A stretch of 50,426 nucleotides of DNA from assembly GCA_900542445.1 (NCBI GenBank), contig UQNN01000016.1:1-50426 (forward strand), written 5' to 3'. How positions within the stretch are numbered: the stretch's first letter is position 1; each line of letters begins with the position of its first letter. The position numbers were made by a program, and so were the translations under genes. This document shows, piece by piece, positions 13,775 to 21,662 of this stretch. Under the pieces are notes generated by a model. That model made no database searches, was not told the origin of the DNA, and saw only the letters and a program-made list of their open reading frames with translations. The DNA comes from an uncultured Eubacteriales bacterium (GTDB lineage: Bacteria > Bacillota > Clostridia > Christensenellales > Aristaeellaceae).

Positions 13775-14989
13775 TTACATACTCCTCAGCGCGTCAATCG
13801 GGTTCAGGCGGCTGGCCTTGCGCGCAGGCGCCCAGCCGAAAATGATGCCCACCGCCGCCGAAAAGCCCACGCCCAGCCCAATGGCAAAGGTGTTCAGGCT
13901 GAACGTGATATCCGTATTCATGCAGATGGCGAACGACACGCTCAGACCGACAATCACGCCGATGACGCCGCCAAGCAGCGAGAGGATGATTGCCTCGATC
14001 AAAAACTGCATTTGAATCTGCCCAGGTTCAGCGCCAAGCGCCTTGCGCAGGCCGATTTCCGTCGTGCGCTCCGTGACGGTGACGAGCATCATGTTCATGA
14101 TACCGATGCCGCCGACGACCAGCGCGATGGATGCGATGCCCACCAGCAGCGACATCATCATGGAGGTCATCAGGTTCATTGCGTCCGTCATGGATTCCAT
14201 ATTGATGATGGTGTAGGTGTTATCCTTATCATTGAAAATGCCGTCCAGCGCCGCTTCCAGTTCGTCCACCGCCGCATCCGTGTCGTCCGGATCGGTGACA
14301 TAAACCTCTACGGCGGTGACGGTGGAGGTGCCCAGCAGCTTTTTCGCCGAGCTGTACGGTACGTAGACCGTGCCGTCCGTCTTGCCGCCCATCAGGATTT
14401 GAGAGAACAGGCTGGCGTTTTCGTCCTCGTCGATCATGCCGACAACGGTATACTCAAACCCGTCGAGATAAAACGTCTGCCCGACGGGGTCTTCGCCGAA
14501 AAACAGCGTCTTGGCCGCGTCGCCGTCCACCAGGCAGACGCGCGCGTTGTTTTCCACATCCAACACGTCGATGGCGCGGCCGCGTCGGAGCAGATCCGGA
14601 TTATGGCGGAAATACTCGTCGTTGTTGCCGTTGACGGAGATTGAATCGCTCCACACGTTCCCGCGCTTGGCCGTCACGGTCGCATTCAGCGACGGTGAAA
14701 TGCCTGCGACATGTTCGCAATCCAGAATCGTCTGCAAATCGTCGTCCGTCAGGCCATGCTTGATCGCTGTGCCCGCCACGGAGACGCGCAGCGTGCCCAG
14801 ACCCATCGCGTCAAACTGGGCGTTCATGGTGTCCGTCGCGCCCTGCACAACGGTCATCAGGGCGATGATCGCGCCCACGCCGATGATGATGCCCAGCGTG
14901 GTCAAAAACGTGCGCATCTTGTTGCCCGCGATGTTGGAAAGCGACATGGAGACGCTCTCCGCGAACATATCCCACTTCTTTTTAATCAT
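13775..14989 (-). CDS. MacB-type ABC transporter permease
   Basis: A 404-residue protein of the MacB/FtsX type: one membrane segment near the N-terminus (MRTFLTTLGIIIGVGAIIAL), a large extracytoplasmic MacB_PCD domain (about 50-270), and three membrane segments at the C-terminus with the FtsX motif ERTTEIGLRKALGAEPGQIQ. Such permeases couple ATP hydrolysis to a mechanical pull on substrates outside the membrane instead of forming a classic channel. It overlaps the ATPase gene upstream by 8 bp, and the order adaptor-ATPase-permease matches macrolide/peptide exporters. The substrate cannot be told. Confidence 0.9.
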   Translation of the reverse strand: MIKKKWDMFAESVSMSLSNIAGNKMRTFLTTLGIIIGVGAIIALMTVVQGATDTMNAQFDAMGLGTLRVSVAGTAIKHGLTDDDLQTILDCEHVAGISPSLNATVTAKRGNVWSDSISVNGNNDEYFRHNPDLLRRGRAIDVLDVENNARVCLVDGDAAKTLFFGEDPVGQTFYLDGFEYTVVGMIDEDENASLFSQILMGGKTDGTVYVPYSSAKKLLGTSTVTAVEVYVTDPDDTDAAVDELEAALDGIFNDKDNTYTIINMESMTDAMNLMTSMMMSLLVGIASIALVVGGIGIMNMMLVTVTERTTEIGLRKALGAEPGQIQMQFLIEAIILSLLGGVIGVIVGLSVSFAICMNTDITFSLNTFAIGLGVGFSAAVGIIFGWAPARKASRLNPIDALRSM

Positions 14990-15674
14990 AGGCGCTCACC
15001 CCCTCGGAGAGCACGCCGTCCAGAATGTTGACGATGCGGCTCGCGTGGCGCGCGATTTTGAGGTCGTGGGTAATCATGACGATGGTTCGCCCCTCGTCGT
15101 TCAGCTCGCGGAAAAGCGCCATCACCTGTTCGCCCGTCGCCTGATCGAGCGCGCCGGTCGGCTCGTCCGCCAGCAGCAGCGTCGGGTTGGTCGCCAGCGC
15201 GCGCGCAATCGCCACGCGCTGCTGCTGACCGCCAGAAAGCTGGTTCTGGTAGTGGTGCATCCTGTCTTTCAGGCCGACGCGCACGAGCATTTCCTCCGCG
15301 CGCCGCGTGCGCTCTCTGGGCGGAACGCCCGCGTAAATCAGCGGCAGCTCCACGTTCTTGAGCGCGTCGAGCCGCGGCAGAAGCTGAAACTGCTGAAAGA
15401 TGAAGCCGATTTCCTTGCTGCGGATGTGCGCCAGCTGTTTTTCATCCAAATCGCGAATCATGCGTCCATGCAGAATGTATTCGCCCGACGTCGGCGTATC
15501 CAGACAGCCGATGATATTCATCAGCGTGGATTTGCCGCTGCCCGACGGGCCGAGGATGGAGAGAAACTCGCCCTCTTCAATATCCAGATCGATTCCCTTG
15601 AGAATGGTCTGCACTTCATTCCCCATCTGATACTGCTTGACAATGCCGCGCATTTTGAAAAAGTCGTTGCTCAT
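14982..15674 (-). CDS. MacB/LolD-type ABC transporter ATPase
   Basis: A 230-residue ATPase with Walker A GPSGSGKST (about 41-49), a Q-loop in FIFQQFQLLPRLDALKNV, the signature LSGGQQQR, Walker B LLLADEPTGALD and the H-loop MITHD. These features are typical of LolD/MacB exporters. The ATG is 12 bp downstream of the adaptor stop and the gene overlaps the permease by 8 bp, so the three genes form one operon. It acts on the cytoplasmic face. Confidence 0.93.
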   Translation of the reverse strand: MSNDFFKMRGIVKQYQMGNEVQTILKGIDLDIEEGEFLSILGPSGSGKSTLMNIIGCLDTPTSGEYILHGRMIRDLDEKQLAHIRSKEIGFIFQQFQLLPRLDALKNVELPLIYAGVPPRERTRRAEEMLVRVGLKDRMHHYQNQLSGGQQQRVAIARALATNPTLLLADEPTGALDQATGEQVMALFRELNDEGRTIVMITHDLKIARHASRIVNILDGVLSEGVSAYD

Positions 15675-15686
15675 GGCGGCCTCCGC

Positions 15687-16562
15687 TTATCGGCCGGTGC
15701 GCTGCTGGGCCTGCATCTGCTCCATCAGCTCGGCCATCGTCACGCCGGAGGACTTGAGCACCGTGTCGCCCGCATTCAGGCCGCTGGTGATTTCGCAGTT
15801 CATGCCGTCGCTTACGCCGACGGTCACGCTCTTCTGCTCCACGCTCTTGCCGTCCGCGCCGCGCACGAGCACGTAAGGCTTGTTGTAATCGTCAAACCGC
15901 ACCGCGTCCTGACGGATGAGCACCGCGTCTTCGGCCTGCTCCTTGAGCACCTTGGCGCTCACCTGCATGCCGGGATAGACGTTCTCCGCCGCGTCAAACG
16001 CGACCGTCGCCGTGTAATACGACAGATCGCCGGAGGCCGTGCCGTTCTTGTTGAGCGCCGTCACGCTGCCGGCGAAGCTCACATCCGGCGCAAGCACGTT
16101 GACCTGCACCGCCTGCCCCGGCACGACTGCCGCCACGTCGTATTCATCGACGTTCAGCTCGATTTCAAGGCTGTTCATGTCGATGATCTGCACGGTCGTC
16201 TCGCCTGCGGTCACCACGCCGCCCTGCTCGACGTACAGCCCTGTCACCTCGCCCGCGATATCGGCCTCAACGGTTTCACCGCCCTCCAGCCGATACAGGC
16301 GCTCGCCTTTTTTGACCTGCTGGTTCTGCGTCACATACACCGTGCGCACCTTGTCGCTCTGCGCGGCGGTAATCGTCTGCACGCGCTTGGCCTTGACCAG
16401 CCCGTCAAAATTGTAATAGGTCTCGATGCTGCCCAGCGTCGCCTGCACATCGGTATAGGCCACGTCCTGCGTCTTTCGGGAAACCATCATGAACCAGCCG
16501 ATCACGGCAGCCACGATCACGAGAATCACAACCCACTTGATCCATTTTTTCTTTTTCTTCAC
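15687..16562 (-). CDS. membrane-anchored efflux adaptor (HlyD/MacA family)
   Basis: A 291-residue protein with a basic start and one membrane anchor (WIKWVVILVIVAAVIGWFMM). A lipoyl half-motif follows (QNQQVKKGERLYRLEGGETV, then EADIAGEVTGLYVEQGGVV), then a beta-barrel region (VVPGQAVQVNVLAPDVSFAG). GTG 16562 is chosen because AAAGGAG lies eight bases upstream; a TTG start 24 bases further out has no such site. It is the first gene of the exporter operon and probably bridges the MacB permease to substrate outside the membrane. No outer-membrane partner is expected in a Gram-positive cell. Confidence 0.88.
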   Translation of the reverse strand: MKKKKKWIKWVVILVIVAAVIGWFMMVSRKTQDVAYTDVQATLGSIETYYNFDGLVKAKRVQTITAAQSDKVRTVYVTQNQQVKKGERLYRLEGGETVEADIAGEVTGLYVEQGGVVTAGETTVQIIDMNSLEIELNVDEYDVAAVVPGQAVQVNVLAPDVSFAGSVTALNKNGTASGDLSYYTATVAFDAAENVYPGMQVSAKVLKEQAEDAVLIRQDAVRFDDYNKPYVLVRGADGKSVEQKSVTVGVSDGMNCEITSGLNAGDTVLKSSGVTMAELMEQMQAQQRTGR

Positions 16563-16849
16563 GGATTTTTCTCCTTTACTTTTCAATACGGTGTCTATTA
16601 TACAACGAAACGCGCTTTTTTTCCTATCAAATGTCTTCCGTTTTCAAAGGCGGTCAGTGTTTTACCGCCTGCCTTCGGCAGCCAACCTTCGGCGTTTTTC
16701 ATCGTCTGAATCCGCCACAGGCGGCGACGATTTCAAGCGTCCCTTGGAGAGGGAGGCTTTGCCCTTTCGTACCTGTGTCTTCAAATCAAAAGGCTCCCTC
16801 CTGGGAGGGCGCTGGGAGAGAGCTGTCAGCGAAGCTGACTGAGGGCGTT
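16563..16849. other. noncoding spacer with palindromic repeats
   Basis: This 287-bp gap contains a TATAAT box (complement of 16597-16602) that may serve the exporter operon, although no good -35 is seen. It also holds a run of short inverted repeats, including CTGCCTTCGGCAG (16670-16682) and CTCCCTCCTGGGAGGG (16794-16809), ending in the dispersed repeat at 16820-16842. No gene is visible. Confidence 0.5.
16820..16842 (+). repeat. dispersed palindromic repeat, copy A
   Basis: The 23-base core GAGCTGTCAGCG plus AAGCTGACTGA contains the stem GTCAGC/GCTGAC. The same core, with one mismatch and in the opposite orientation, occurs at 26730-26752. Repeats with this wording are common between genes in gut Clostridia (recalled, not searched). 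Confidence 0.65.
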
Positions 16850-17437
16850 TTACCCCTCCGCCCGCCGATCAAACATCTTCGCCGCGACGAACATCGAAGC
16901 GACGTTCACCGCCAGCGCGGCAAGGAAAATCGGAAGGGCCAGCGCGGAAATCTTCTCCGCGACGCCTTCGCCGCCGAGCTCACCGATGATGGCCGTCACG
17001 CCAAACTCAGCGACCAACGCCAGCAGATAGACCCACTGCCCTTTCGTCACGCCCATGCGGATCAGCAGCGGCATGCACAGCGCATGCGTCGCCAGCACCG
17101 TCGCCGCGTAAAGCAGCATATCTTCCATCGCCGACGCAGCCCCCGTCCGAATGAAAGCAATCAACGAGCTGAGCGCCATCATCACCGCCATGCTCAGATA
17201 CATCACGATGTATTTATCCGCGACGCATTGCAGTCCTGTCAGCGGCAGCACGGAAGCGTATCGGTCAAACCGGCTGCGCTCGTCAAAACCCAGCAGGTTG
17301 ACCGGCACCATGATGGAATAGCAGAGCGCGAAAAACACGCCTTTTGCCCCGCCGAAGGAGAAGCAGATAATCATCAACAGATAGATCGTCAAAATCCTTT
17401 TAGCCGACAGAAAATCCTTGAATAAAATGCCTTTCAT
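16850..17437 (-). CDS. ABC-2 type transporter permease
   Basis: A 195-residue protein with six hydrophobic segments, starting MKGILFKDFLSAKRILTIYL, like short ABC-2 permeases encoded in GntR-ATPase-permease operons (ABC2_membrane_5 type). Its ATG overlaps the ATPase stop by one base. Such transporters often respond to cell-wall-active compounds, as YtrABCDEF does in Bacillus, but the substrate here is unknown. Segment FSFGGAKGVFFALCYSIMVP and the paired acidic/basic residues in GFDERSRFDRY match the family. Confidence 0.8.
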   Translation of the reverse strand: MKGILFKDFLSAKRILTIYLLMIICFSFGGAKGVFFALCYSIMVPVNLLGFDERSRFDRYASVLPLTGLQCVADKYIVMYLSMAVMMALSSLIAFIRTGAASAMEDMLLYAATVLATHALCMPLLIRMGVTKGQWVYLLALVAEFGVTAIIGELGGEGVAEKISALALPIFLAALAVNVASMFVAAKMFDRRAEG

Positions 17438-18288
17438 TACGCCTTCTCCCCCTTTTCCAGCAGCAGCATCATGTCCTCCAGCCCCAGCCGTTCCGTCTGC
17501 GCGCCGCGCGGCGCGGCCTGCCGCTCCATCAGCACGCGAACGCCGCCGTGACCCTCCAGCATGCGCGCCACGCCGCGTTTTTCCATCGCCGCATAATCTT
17601 CGTGCGTCATATTCAGCAGCGCATAGCGCTCCAGCAGTTCGTCCTTTTCCCCCGCCATCTGCACGCGGCCCTTATGCAGAAAGACCACGTAATCGCAGAT
17701 TTTTTCCAGATCGGTCACGATATGCGAACTGAGCAGAATCGCGTGTTCTTCCTCCCTCGTGAAGTCGTTGAGCAGGTCGAGGATTTCGTCGCGCACAACG
17801 GGGTCAAGGCCGCCTGTCGCCTCGTCCAGTACGAGCAGCTTCGCCTTGTGGCTCAGCGCGACGGCAATCGCCAGCTTCATCTTCGTGCCGCGCGAAAAAT
17901 CCTTCACCTTCTTGCCCTTCGGCAGATCCAGCCGCGCGCAGAACGACGAAAACGCCGCGTCGTCCCAGTTTGCATAAATGCCGTGCATCACCTTTCCGAC
18001 CTGCTGCGCGGTCAGCTCGTCGGGCAGGCAGGCTTCATCCAGCACCACGCCGATATCCTGCCGAACTTTGGTGAACGCCGCTGTCCGCCCCGCCTTTTCG
18101 CCCAGCACGCGCACCTCGCCGCCGTCCGGCCTGCACGCGCCCAGCATCATGCGAATCAGCGTCGATTTACCCGCGCCGTTTTCGCCGATCAGCCCCAGCA
18201 CGCAGCCCTGCGGCAGGGTCAGGTTCACATCCTCCAAAGCAAAGTCGCCGTATCGCTTGGCGACGTGGTTCAATTCAATCGCATTCAT
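17437..18288 (-). CDS. ABC transporter ATPase, YtrB-like
   Basis: A 283-residue ATPase with Walker A GENGAGKST (about 36-44), signature SRGTKMKL in place of the canonical LSGGQ (normal for this subfamily), Walker B KLLVLDEATGGLDP and the H-loop switch SSHIV. The C-terminal 80 residues are a variable tail. It overlaps the GntR gene by four bases (ATGA) and the permease by one, so the three form a tight operon. It drives the ABC-2 permease from the cytoplasmic side. Confidence 0.9.
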   Translation of the reverse strand: MNAIELNHVAKRYGDFALEDVNLTLPQGCVLGLIGENGAGKSTLIRMMLGACRPDGGEVRVLGEKAGRTAAFTKVRQDIGVVLDEACLPDELTAQQVGKVMHGIYANWDDAAFSSFCARLDLPKGKKVKDFSRGTKMKLAIAVALSHKAKLLVLDEATGGLDPVVRDEILDLLNDFTREEEHAILLSSHIVTDLEKICDYVVFLHKGRVQMAGEKDELLERYALLNMTHEDYAAMEKRGVARMLEGHGGVRVLMERQAAPRGAQTERLGLEDMMLLLEKGEKA

Positions 18289-18674
18289 GGTTCATTCTCC
18301 TCCCGAAGCGCGCGGAGCATCTCGCAAAGCTCCTCGCCGCTCACATCCGCCTGTGCCGCCAATTCGGCTACCTTTTCCAAATGCGTCTCGATCTGCCGCA
18401 GCAGCTCTTCCCGAATCCATTCCCGGTTGCGCGCGGCGACAAAGCAGCCCTTACCCGCCACCGTGCACACCAGCCCTTCGCGTTCCAGCTCGTCATACGC
18501 CCGCTTGGTCGTGATAACGCTGATCCGCAAGTCCTTCGCCAGCGCGCGGATGGAGGGCAGTGCCTCGCCCGCCGCCAGTTCGCCGGAGAGGATCTTCTGT
18601 TTAATCTGCGTCGTAATCTGCTCGTAAATCGGCAAGCCGGACGCGTTGCTGATGAGTATCTCCAATCCGTTCAT
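18285..18674 (-). CDS. GntR family regulator, YtrA-like
   Basis: A 129-residue regulator with a GntR winged helix (LPIYEQITTQIKQKILSGEL, then LAKDLRISVITTKRAYDELE) and only a short C-terminal helix, the YtrA subfamily layout. It heads the ABC-2 operon and probably represses it by binding the ACTGT/ACAGT sites over the promoter. Only GGAG touching the ATG is seen as a ribosome-binding site, and the predicted leader is short (about 17 bases), so translation may be weak. Confidence 0.87.
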   Translation of the reverse strand: MNGLEILISNASGLPIYEQITTQIKQKILSGELAAGEALPSIRALAKDLRISVITTKRAYDELEREGLVCTVAGKGCFVAARNREWIREELLRQIETHLEKVAELAAQADVSGEELCEMLRALREENEP

Positions 18675-18684
18675 CTCCGTTTCA

Positions 18685-18726
18685 ACTGTTCATGTACAGT
18701 ATATACAGTTTAAAGCGACCTGTCAA
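18685..18726 (-). promoter_or_regulatory. promoter and operator of the GntR/ABC-2 operon
   Basis: On the minus strand, TTGACA (complement of 18721-18726) and TATACT (complement of 18698-18703) are separated by 17 bases, a consensus promoter. Half-sites ACTGT (18685-18689), ACAGT (18696-18700) and ACAGT (18705-18709) overlap the -10 and the start region, a fitting target for the YtrA-like repressor. Confidence 0.75.
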
Positions 18727-18814
18727 CCCATAATTTGATTTTAAATGAAAAAACATGCGTTCAAACCGCGTGAAGCATTCTGAAACGCCGGCGTTCCGTC
18801 CCCCTTCGGGGGGA

Positions 18815-18843
18815 TTGCTTTTTCCGCCCGTTTCCTGTAAAAT
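18815..18843 (+). promoter_or_regulatory. promoter of the MerR-family gene
   Basis: TTGCTT (18815-18820) and TAAAAT (18838-18843) are spaced by 17 bases, and a CCCCC/GGGGG hairpin (18801-18813) lies just upstream. MerR targets usually have a longer spacer, so normal sigma-A expression is more likely than self-activation. Confidence 0.5.
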
Positions 18844-18887
18844 GGATATGAAAGAACAAGATTATTTTCTTTTGCAGGAGCGTTTTC

Positions 18888-19700
18888 ATGAAAATATCCA
18901 TCAGCGCGCTTTCCATCGCTTATGGCCTCACGCCCGAAGCTCTTCGCTATTATGAGGAAAAGGGGCTGCTCTCGCCGGATAGAACCGCTTCCAGCGGCTT
19001 TCGGCGTTTCTCCATCGCGGACGTGCAGCGGCTGGGCATCATCAAAAGCCTCCAGCGGCAGGGTTTTTCGCTTGACGAAATCAAGCGCATCATGACCCAC
19101 TGCCCGCTTGCGGAGCTGGTCGCGATGATGGACGAAAAACGCGCCGCGCTGCGCGAGCAGATTGCTCAGCAAAACGCCGTCTACGAGCGCATGACCTGCG
19201 GCACGGATCTGCTGCGCGACTGCGACAGGCTGTCCATGCAGCCCCGCCTCTGCGCGGGCAGCGCGGGTTACCTCATCGATTTCGATTCCGTCTCCGCGCT
19301 GTGGGCTTCCGTGCCCAAACTGCCGATTCTGAAAGCCCTGATCGACGCGCTCCCGCTGACCAGTTACTGCACGATCATCCCGCCAGCTCTGCTGACCGGA
19401 GGAAGCGCCGCCGCGCGCGTGGGCATCGTCGCTCCGGCTGAATTTATGCACGTCATTCACGCGGATTTTTCGCAGATGCGCCTGAGTGCCGGGCCGCAGA
19501 CCGTCCGCACGATCTTTGAACTGCGCCCGCCGGAAGAAAGCTCCCTGCAACCCATCGTCGATCTGAACCGCGAGTTTCTGCAAGCGCATCACCTCACGCC
19601 CGTCTGTGAGGGCTACACGCGCCAGTATGCGTGGTTTGTGGACGACGACGGACAAATGCGCCATTATTCCGAGCTGATCATTCCAGTGATGGCTCCATAA
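18888..19700 (+). CDS. MerR family regulator with GyrI-like sensor domain
   Basis: A 270-residue protein. Residues 1-70 form a MerR winged helix (LSIAYGLTPEALRYYEEKGL, then SSGFRRFSIADVQRL), followed by a helix (about 75-110) and a C-terminal domain of about 160 residues resembling the GyrI/effector-binding fold of multidrug sensors. GCAGGAG precedes the ATG. It has its own promoter and ends at a bidirectional terminator. The target is unknown; no efflux gene lies next to it on the same strand. The long minus-strand frame over it (18741-19664) is a shadow. Confidence 0.85.
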   Translation: MKISISALSIAYGLTPEALRYYEEKGLLSPDRTASSGFRRFSIADVQRLGIIKSLQRQGFSLDEIKRIMTHCPLAELVAMMDEKRAALREQIAQQNAVYERMTCGTDLLRDCDRLSMQPRLCAGSAGYLIDFDSVSALWASVPKLPILKALIDALPLTSYCTIIPPALLTGGSAAARVGIVAPAEFMHVIHADFSQMRLSAGPQTVRTIFELRPPEESSLQPIVDLNREFLQAHHLTPVCEGYTRQYAWFVDDDGQMRHYSELIIPVMAP

Positions 19701-19704
19701 ATAA

Positions 19705-19736
19705 ACTCTGCCGCGTTTCTTCGTCTGCGGCAGAGT
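19705..19736. terminator. bidirectional terminator
   Basis: ACTCTGCCGC (19705-19714) and GCGGCAGAGT (19727-19736) form a perfect 10-bp stem followed by CTATTTTTGTTTTT. It separates the convergent MerR and thioredoxin-fold genes. Confidence 0.85.
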
Positions 19737-19765
19737 CTATTTTTGTTTTTATGGTTTTTCGCCGT

Positions 19766-20302
19766 TTATTCCGCTTCCTGCGGCACTGTCTCCATCGCCA
19801 GCGGCCCATCCGTCCGCACAAACACGGCCAGCACGCGTTCAAGCGCTTCCGCGCCCAAAACGCCGTCAAATTCAAAGCCGCTCGTGCCATCCGCATTGAC
19901 GACGACGGTAAGCGGAATATACGCCGAGCCAAACTGCCCGAATGCGCTCAGACCGCCGAGGCTCAGCGGCAAATCGGTCAGCTCGTTCTGCGCCCGCGCG
20001 GCGGCAAGGCTTTGCACGGTTTCCTGTTCCTCCACACTGACGACAATAAAGCCGATATCCTCCCCGTATTGCGCATACGCCGCCTGAACCGCGGGCAAAT
20101 CGCTGTAATCTTCATCCAGCCAGCCCGCAAAAAAATGCAGGAGCACTGCTTTTTTCGTTTGGAGCAGGCCGCTGAGCGCCGTCAGCGTGCCGTTCTCGTT
20201 CACAACGGTGAAATCCTGCACGGGCTCGCCAAGCTGGGCAACCGCGACGGACGCGGTCAGGATGAGCATCAGGGTCAACAGCAGCACAAATGTTTGTTTC
20301 AT
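19766..20302 (-). CDS. secreted thioredoxin-fold protein without CXXC
   Basis: A 178-residue protein with a signal peptide (MKQTFVLLLTLMLILTASVA) and an AhpC/TSA-like core: LGEPVQDFTVVNENG, then KAVLLHFFAGWLDEDYSDLP, FIVVSVEE, and YIPLTVVVNADG with the family cis-proline region. The position normally occupied by CXXC reads AGWLDED and the mature protein contains no cysteine, so classic thiol-disulfide exchange is impossible. The start at 20302 is chosen for its GGAGA site and signal peptide; the frame extends 36 bases upstream. It may be a binding or chaperone-like derivative of TlpA/redoxin proteins. It stands alone between two terminators. Confidence 0.7.
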   Translation of the reverse strand: MKQTFVLLLTLMLILTASVAVAQLGEPVQDFTVVNENGTLTALSGLLQTKKAVLLHFFAGWLDEDYSDLPAVQAAYAQYGEDIGFIVVSVEEQETVQSLAAARAQNELTDLPLSLGGLSAFGQFGSAYIPLTVVVNADGTSGFEFDGVLGAEALERVLAVFVRTDGPLAMETVPQEAE

Positions 20303-20366
20303 CTTTTTTCTCCACACAGCGTCAAAACGTATTTTCAATTCTATTATTTTCCTTTCGACAAAAAAA

Positions 20367-20388
20367 TCCTCCCCGTTTTCGGGGAGGA
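20367..20388 (-). terminator. terminator of the DUF3798 ABC operon
   Basis: TCCTCCCCG and CGGGGAGGA form a perfect 9-bp stem around TTTT. On the minus strand a run of seven T residues follows. It lies nine bases past the stop of the last permease gene. Confidence 0.9.
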
Positions 20389-20396
20389 AAGAAGAT

Positions 20397-21662
20397 TTAC
20401 GCCTTGTTGTCGGCGCGGAGCGCGCTGGCCGCCTGTTTCCGGCGGTTATTCTCGCTCCACGCGTGCATGACCAGCGACAGCGCGATAACGCCGTAGCAGA
20501 TGAACACGCGGAAATACTCGCCGATGGCCGCGTCGCCGAAGAGGTTCTTGCCGGCCGCCGGGGCGAGGATGAACATCAGGTGGAACAGCACGCAGCCCAC
20601 GAGCGCCTGCGTGTTGGTCGCGCGGATGACCGACGCGCCGCCAACCAGAATCGCCGCGCCCGCATACAGGCCAACCTGTTCATGCGCGCCGTAAGTCTGG
20701 AAGGAACCCATGTTCTGCACGAAAATAAGCTGGCCCCAGCCCGCCAGAATCGTGGAGAACACGATCGCAATGATGCGCACGCGATCCACGTCGATGCCCG
20801 CCGCGTTGGCGACCACGCCGTTCTGACCGACCGCGCGGAACTGCTGGCCGAGCCTCGTGCGCATGATGACCACGTTGAACAGGCACAGCAGCGCCACCAC
20901 GCCGAACGTCGCCATCGGCACGTTGACCATGGAGAACAGATTCTTCATCGCCGGAAGCTGCATGACCGCCGCAGCCGCAGCGATCACGGCGAGCTGAACG
21001 CCCAGCTTTTTCGCGTTTTTGCGATGGCTGGTCACATAGCCGACGATCAGCACCAGCGCCGCGACGACAGCGAACGCAATCGCCGCCTGAGACGCAGGCA
21101 GCTGCCAGAGCTTCTCCAGCGAGTACGCGAAGCCGCCCTCGCGGGAAAGATCCATCGTGTTGGCGATGCCCTTCGAGCCTTTGATCGTCAGGTTCGGGTT
21201 ATGAATCGGGATGATGTTGTCAAAGATGAACAGAAACAGCAGCTGATACAGGCCGTTGGCGAAGTAGCCCAGGATCATCGAGCCGATCATCTCCTGGCCC
21301 TTCATCTTATTGAGCAGCTTGCCGATGAGGAAGCCGAAAATGCCGCCCAGCGGCACGGTCAGCAGTGCCGCCAGCGCCAGGCCGCCGATACCTGAAACGC
21401 CCCATTCCAGCACAAGCAGGCAGGCAATCTGCGCCGCCATCGCGCCGATGGTGATGGCGAAGTTGATGCCCATGCCCGCGACAATCGGAATGATCAGCGA
21501 GAGCACGATGAACATGTTGCGCGACAGACGGCCGAACAGCTCATAGAGCACATAGTTGGGCGCGTACCCGGAGAAAGCCATGCACACCGCACAGAGCACG
21601 ATGAACATGATGGTCACGATATTGTTGCGCGCTGTGTCGCGCAGTCGATTCTTATCCACGGT
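20397..21662 (-). CDS. ABC transporter permease, sugar/nucleoside type (BPD_transp_2)
   Basis: A 421-residue multi-pass protein with at least eight hydrophobic segments and the family motifs GMGINFAITIGAMAAQIACL and LGGIFGFLIGKLLNKMKGQE. The C-terminal GLYAGAAILVGGASVIRATN resembles RbsC and BMP-system permeases. GTG 21662 is chosen because GGGAGGTG lies seven bases upstream; an ATG 27 bases further out is possible. It overlaps the previous permease gene by 11 bp. It pairs with the larger permease to form the channel for the substrate bound by the DUF3798 lipoprotein. Confidence 0.88.
   Translation of the reverse strand, partial: TVDKNRLRDTARNNIVTIMFIVLCAVCMAFSGYAPNYVLYELFGRLSRNMFIVLSLIIPIVAGMGINFAITIGAMAAQIACLLVLEWGVSGIGGLALAALLTVPLGGIFGFLIGKLLNKMKGQEMIGSMILGYFANGLYQLLFLFIFDNIIPIHNPNLTIKGSKGIANTMDLSREGGFAYSLEKLWQLPASQAAIAFAVVAALVLIVGYVTSHRKNAKKLGVQLAVIAAAAAVMQLPAMKNLFSMVNVPMATFGVVALLCLFNVVIMRTRLGQQFRAVGQNGVVANAAGIDVDRVRIIAIVFSTILAGWGQLIFVQNMGSFQTYGAHEQVGLYAGAAILVGGASVIRATNTQALVGCVLFHLMFILAPAAGKNLFGDAAIGEYFRVFICYGVIALSLVMHAWSENNRRKQAASALRADNKA

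Noticed and set aside
14511..16709. Plus-strand open frame of 732 codons
   Set aside because: It is antisense to a complete adaptor-ATPase-permease operon whose motifs are intact. Shadow.
18741..19664. Minus-strand open frame of 307 codons
   Set aside because: It lies opposite a clear MerR-family gene and shows no domain.
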